From Glandiceps talaboti (Eukaryota > Hemichordata > Enteropneusta > Spengelidae), in contig NC_135556.1 in assembly GCF_964340395.1 (NCBI RefSeq), positions 5,945,501-6,009,500 of the forward strand: a stretch of 64,000 nucleotides of DNA. Reading direction: 5' to 3'. Position numbers and translations under genes: made by a program. Under the pieces are notes generated by a model that had not been told where the DNA came from, did no database searches, and saw only the letters and a list, made by a program, of their open reading frames with translations. Each line of letters starts with the position of its first letter. Position 1 is the stretch's first letter. Shown piece after piece: positions 61,385-64,000 of this stretch.

Positions 61385-61440
61385 TGTATGTATGTATGTA
61401 TGTATGTAGTACCGTAGCCTGCAGGGGGGGGGCAGTTGCC
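61355..61440. repeat. (ATGT)n microsatellite abutting a G/C-rich hairpin motif
   Basis: ATGT units at about 61355-61408, then AGTACCGTAGCCTGC and GGGGGGGGCAGTTGCCCCCC. The last motif is a near-palindrome related in sequence to the CAGTTG/CAACTG units of the foldback element at 17743-19043. Confidence 0.8.
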
Positions 61441-62062
61441 CCCCTGAGAATTTGGAAAAAAGCTAGAAAAAAGCGACTTTTTGAATACATAGCGATGTTA
61501 ATAAATCGTTATTTACGTTATGATTCCTAGCATGCGCGATTTAAATTGATGGTTCAATAAAGTCAAAAGTGACTGTACACTGACTCCTCGCTAATATGTA
61601 TCTTATATCTCTATTGTACGCTGGCTTAACTTTGAATAAAAAAATGTGTCCAGTTAAAAATTGTAACTTTAAAAATTCTTTGCGCAGGAAAGTGCAAAAG
61701 AAGTTCACATGCACTGTGCATTTTCCGCGAGTAACAGTAGTCTTGAAAGTCTCCTTCATTCCAAAATAGCAAGTCGCAATAATGTCAGAGAGTTAAACTC
61801 CAAAAAAGACGGAAAAAGTCGTTCAACGCGAGGTCGCCTGTTGCATGCAGTGACTCCGAAGATGGACTCGACCTCATTTACATCTTGTTCCTTATATTAA
61901 AACATTTACCGATAAAACGGCAGACCTCTTTTTTGGAATATCTGGTAGCCCTGAAATATTGTTAAACTAGGTACGCATTTTAAGATCCACTCTTTAAAGA
62001 TCCACTTTCAATAATTGTGTTCGGCGTTGTCTTTGGTTAAAATGTTGTTTGATATAATTTGA
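61441..62062. other. Non-coding stretch, no supported gene
   Basis: Nothing recognised. The open frame at 61709-61900 has no known domain. Confidence 0.5.
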
Positions 62063-63455
62063 AATTCAACACTTGGTATTTTTATCGATTTTTCAAAGGC
62101 TTTCGATACTGTAAACCATACTATTTTACTTGCAAAGCTTGAACATTACGGAATCAGAGGTTTACCACTCAAGTGGTTCTCTAGTTATTTGCATTCACGG
62201 AGTCAGTATGTCAGCATCAATAATATAGCTTCAAGCAGATTAAATATTACCTGTGGTGTCCCTCAGGGGTCAATCCTAGGACCTATCTTATTCTTGATAT
62301 ACATAAACGACATTCCAAATTCCTCCAATCTTTTCAATTTTAAGCTTTATGCAGATGATTCAAACTTATTTCATTCTATCCAGGAAACCCATAACAATAT
62401 ATCCCTCAATCTAGCTAATGTTGAATTTCATCAGGTAAATAAATGGTGTGATGCTAACCGACTGACTATGAATGTAAATAAAACAGAACACATGGTAATT
62501 AGAAGTAAACATAACAGTAAAGAAGTAATTGGGTCTATAACTCTTAATGACAGGGTGGTTAGAGAAGCTAACAGCACATCGTTCATTGGGATTCACCTAG
62601 ACAGTAATTTAACTTGGAAAACTCACATTGTAGACGTAAAGAAAAAGATCTGTAAATTTACTGGAATATTTTACAGGCTTCGACAACTGGTCCCATGTTC
62701 AACTCTCCTAATGTTGTACAATACCTTTGTATTACCACACATTTCCTATGGCCTTGAAGTGTGGGGAAGTTCATGTAAAACATATCTCAAAGAGATTTTA
62801 CTTGCACAGAAAAGGATTGTTCGTGTCATTACGGGGAGTAAATATAATGCACATACCGCACCTTTATTTAAAAAGCTCAGTATTCTTGATATATACAAAC
62901 AGTTTGACTATCAGATTGGAATTTTTGTTCATGATGTACTACACGATAAACTTCCGCCACACTTCAAGGACTACTTTTCGAATATCGAACATTGTCATGA
63001 TACTAGGCGGAAATTGAGAGGAGACCTCCATGTACCAAAATACAAGAGTAATTTTGGTCAGTCTTCTGTCAAGTTCACTGGTTCACAGATATGGAACAAC
63101 ATTCCATATACAATTCGCAGTCACCCAAGCAGACACAAATTCAAGAAAGATTACAAAGAGTTTCTTCTTGTAAATATGTAAAATTTTCGCGCATTTTCAT
63201 TTTCATTTTTCATGTACAGTATGTAGTTTGTGAGTTTTTGCAGCAGTCACCTGATCTTTTTTTTCATTGTAATATTTATACTAGTGTATGAGTTTTGAGT
63301 GGCTAGACTAGATTAGTTATAGAAACTATTTTCTAGCCTCTCGCCCGCTCTGATACAATTATGCACACATTGTGTATTATATGCTTTCAATTGTTATGTA
63401 TTATTTTTTTTTTGTGATGGGTAATTAAATTACAATTACAATTACAATTACAATA
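62063..63455 (+). mobile_element. 5'-truncated CR1/L2-like LINE: reverse transcriptase and C-terminal domain plus 3'UTR
   Basis: One open frame runs from about 62063 (TGA just upstream) to the stop at 63179-63181. It starts within the reverse transcriptase: GIFIDFSKAFDTVNHTILL (motif A with its catalytic Asp), GVPQGSILGPILFLIYINDI (motif B), FKLYADDSNLF (motif C, YADD). Next come the LGIHLD-like SFIGIHLDSNLTWKTHI block, LYNTFVLPHISYGLEVWG, and a C-terminal region with IWNNIPYTIR. The endonuclease and the reverse transcriptase N-terminus are missing, so it is a dead-on-arrival copy, yet the remaining 370 or so codons have no stop, implying a recent insertion. The 3' end is four AATTAC-type hexamers at 63422-63455, in keeping with CR1/L2-group elements that end in short tandem repeats. 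Clade assignment is by eye. Confidence 0.92.
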
Positions 63456-64000
63456 ATTATCTCATTGCACTGACACTAGCGTTATTACGCAATTCATTTT
63501 GAAGCGACAACTTGCTATGGAAAGAATGGCCCTGAATTTGTAAACAGAGCTGTACCTTCGACATCAAAATCCAAACTTCAATCACTTCCATTATAATGAT
63601 AATGACAAGGAGAATTCACTGATTTCACCTTGGGTTCCAAGATAAAGGAGGGCCATAAAAGTGTTGGGAGTAGGGTAAAGAAAATGATTATTTTGTTGTG
63701 TTACTTAATTGAGAAAGCACCATCCAATTTTTTTTTATTTAAAAGTTTTTTTTTACTTTGAATGTGATATCTTTTCGGCAACTACTTTGAAAGATGTGAT
63801 ATTAGGCCAGGAAAAACGAAAAAGCTGTTCAACCTACCCATATATTTTTTTTGGTGATGGGCAATATATCCTCATGCGGGCTTCGCATTTGTTTCAAAAT
63901 TAAGGATATTTCTTTATATTTTCTGAATAGTACATGTAACCATATACATTTGAGTCTATTCCAAACTATATAATATCTTATACAGTGGTTCACTTGGCTC
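63456..64000. other. Non-coding stretch, no supported gene
   Basis: Poly-T and poly-A tracts only; the open frame at 63709-63903 has no recognised domain. Confidence 0.5.

Overview
The window is eukaryotic nuclear DNA from an invertebrate animal, most likely marine. It is AT-rich and gene-poor, its genes are split by consensus GT/AG introns (one of about 17.5 kb), and it is crowded with non-LTR retrotransposon debris, MITE-like DNA transposon remnants, minisatellites and long tetranucleotide microsatellites. Nothing suggests a prokaryote, plasmid or virus. The exact phylum cannot be fixed from the sequence; a hemichordate, cephalochordate or lophotrochozoan would all fit.

Two genes can be supported. 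(1) On the minus strand, 11587-12678 encodes a 363-residue Fe(II)/2-oxoglutarate dioxygenase of the PhyH superfamily. It reads as an ectoine hydroxylase (EctD) homologue with an added N-terminal extension that looks like a mitochondrial presequence. A good splice acceptor lies 12 bases upstream of the ATG. A degenerate partial copy lies 3 to 4 kb away at about 7890-8635. (2) Also on the minus strand, a rhodopsin-family peptide GPCR closest to cholecystokinin/gastrin receptors can be rebuilt from five exons (44847-45405, 27065-27324, 25403-25526, 23216-23638, 20894-21021). All four junctions keep phase and give a 497-residue protein with seven membrane segments.

The rest is repeats. 0-1 kb holds the 5' part of a LINE on the minus strand. 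4.3-6.7 kb holds two MITE families. 8.6-9.6 kb is a microsatellite with higher-order structure. 17.1-19.2 kb is a (ATGT)n array interrupted by a foldback element whose arms are GGACAACTGCCCCC minisatellite and whose loop holds LINE debris. 29.8-30.3 kb is (ACAT)n. 31.4-32.1 kb is a minisatellite with a cleanly inserted 259-bp MITE. 44.2-44.6 kb has two (TA)n tracts enclosing a perfect 70-bp-arm palindrome that carries a hammerhead-ribozyme-like core. 50-57 kb holds three further inverted-repeat elements. 62.06-63.46 kb is a 5'-truncated CR1/L2-like LINE.

The two genes are not obviously linked in function: one looks like osmolyte or small-molecule metabolism, the other neuropeptide signalling. 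The most unusual items are the animal EctD-like enzyme with its relic copy, the palindromic hammerhead candidate, and the minisatellite-armed foldback element inside a tetranucleotide microsatellite.
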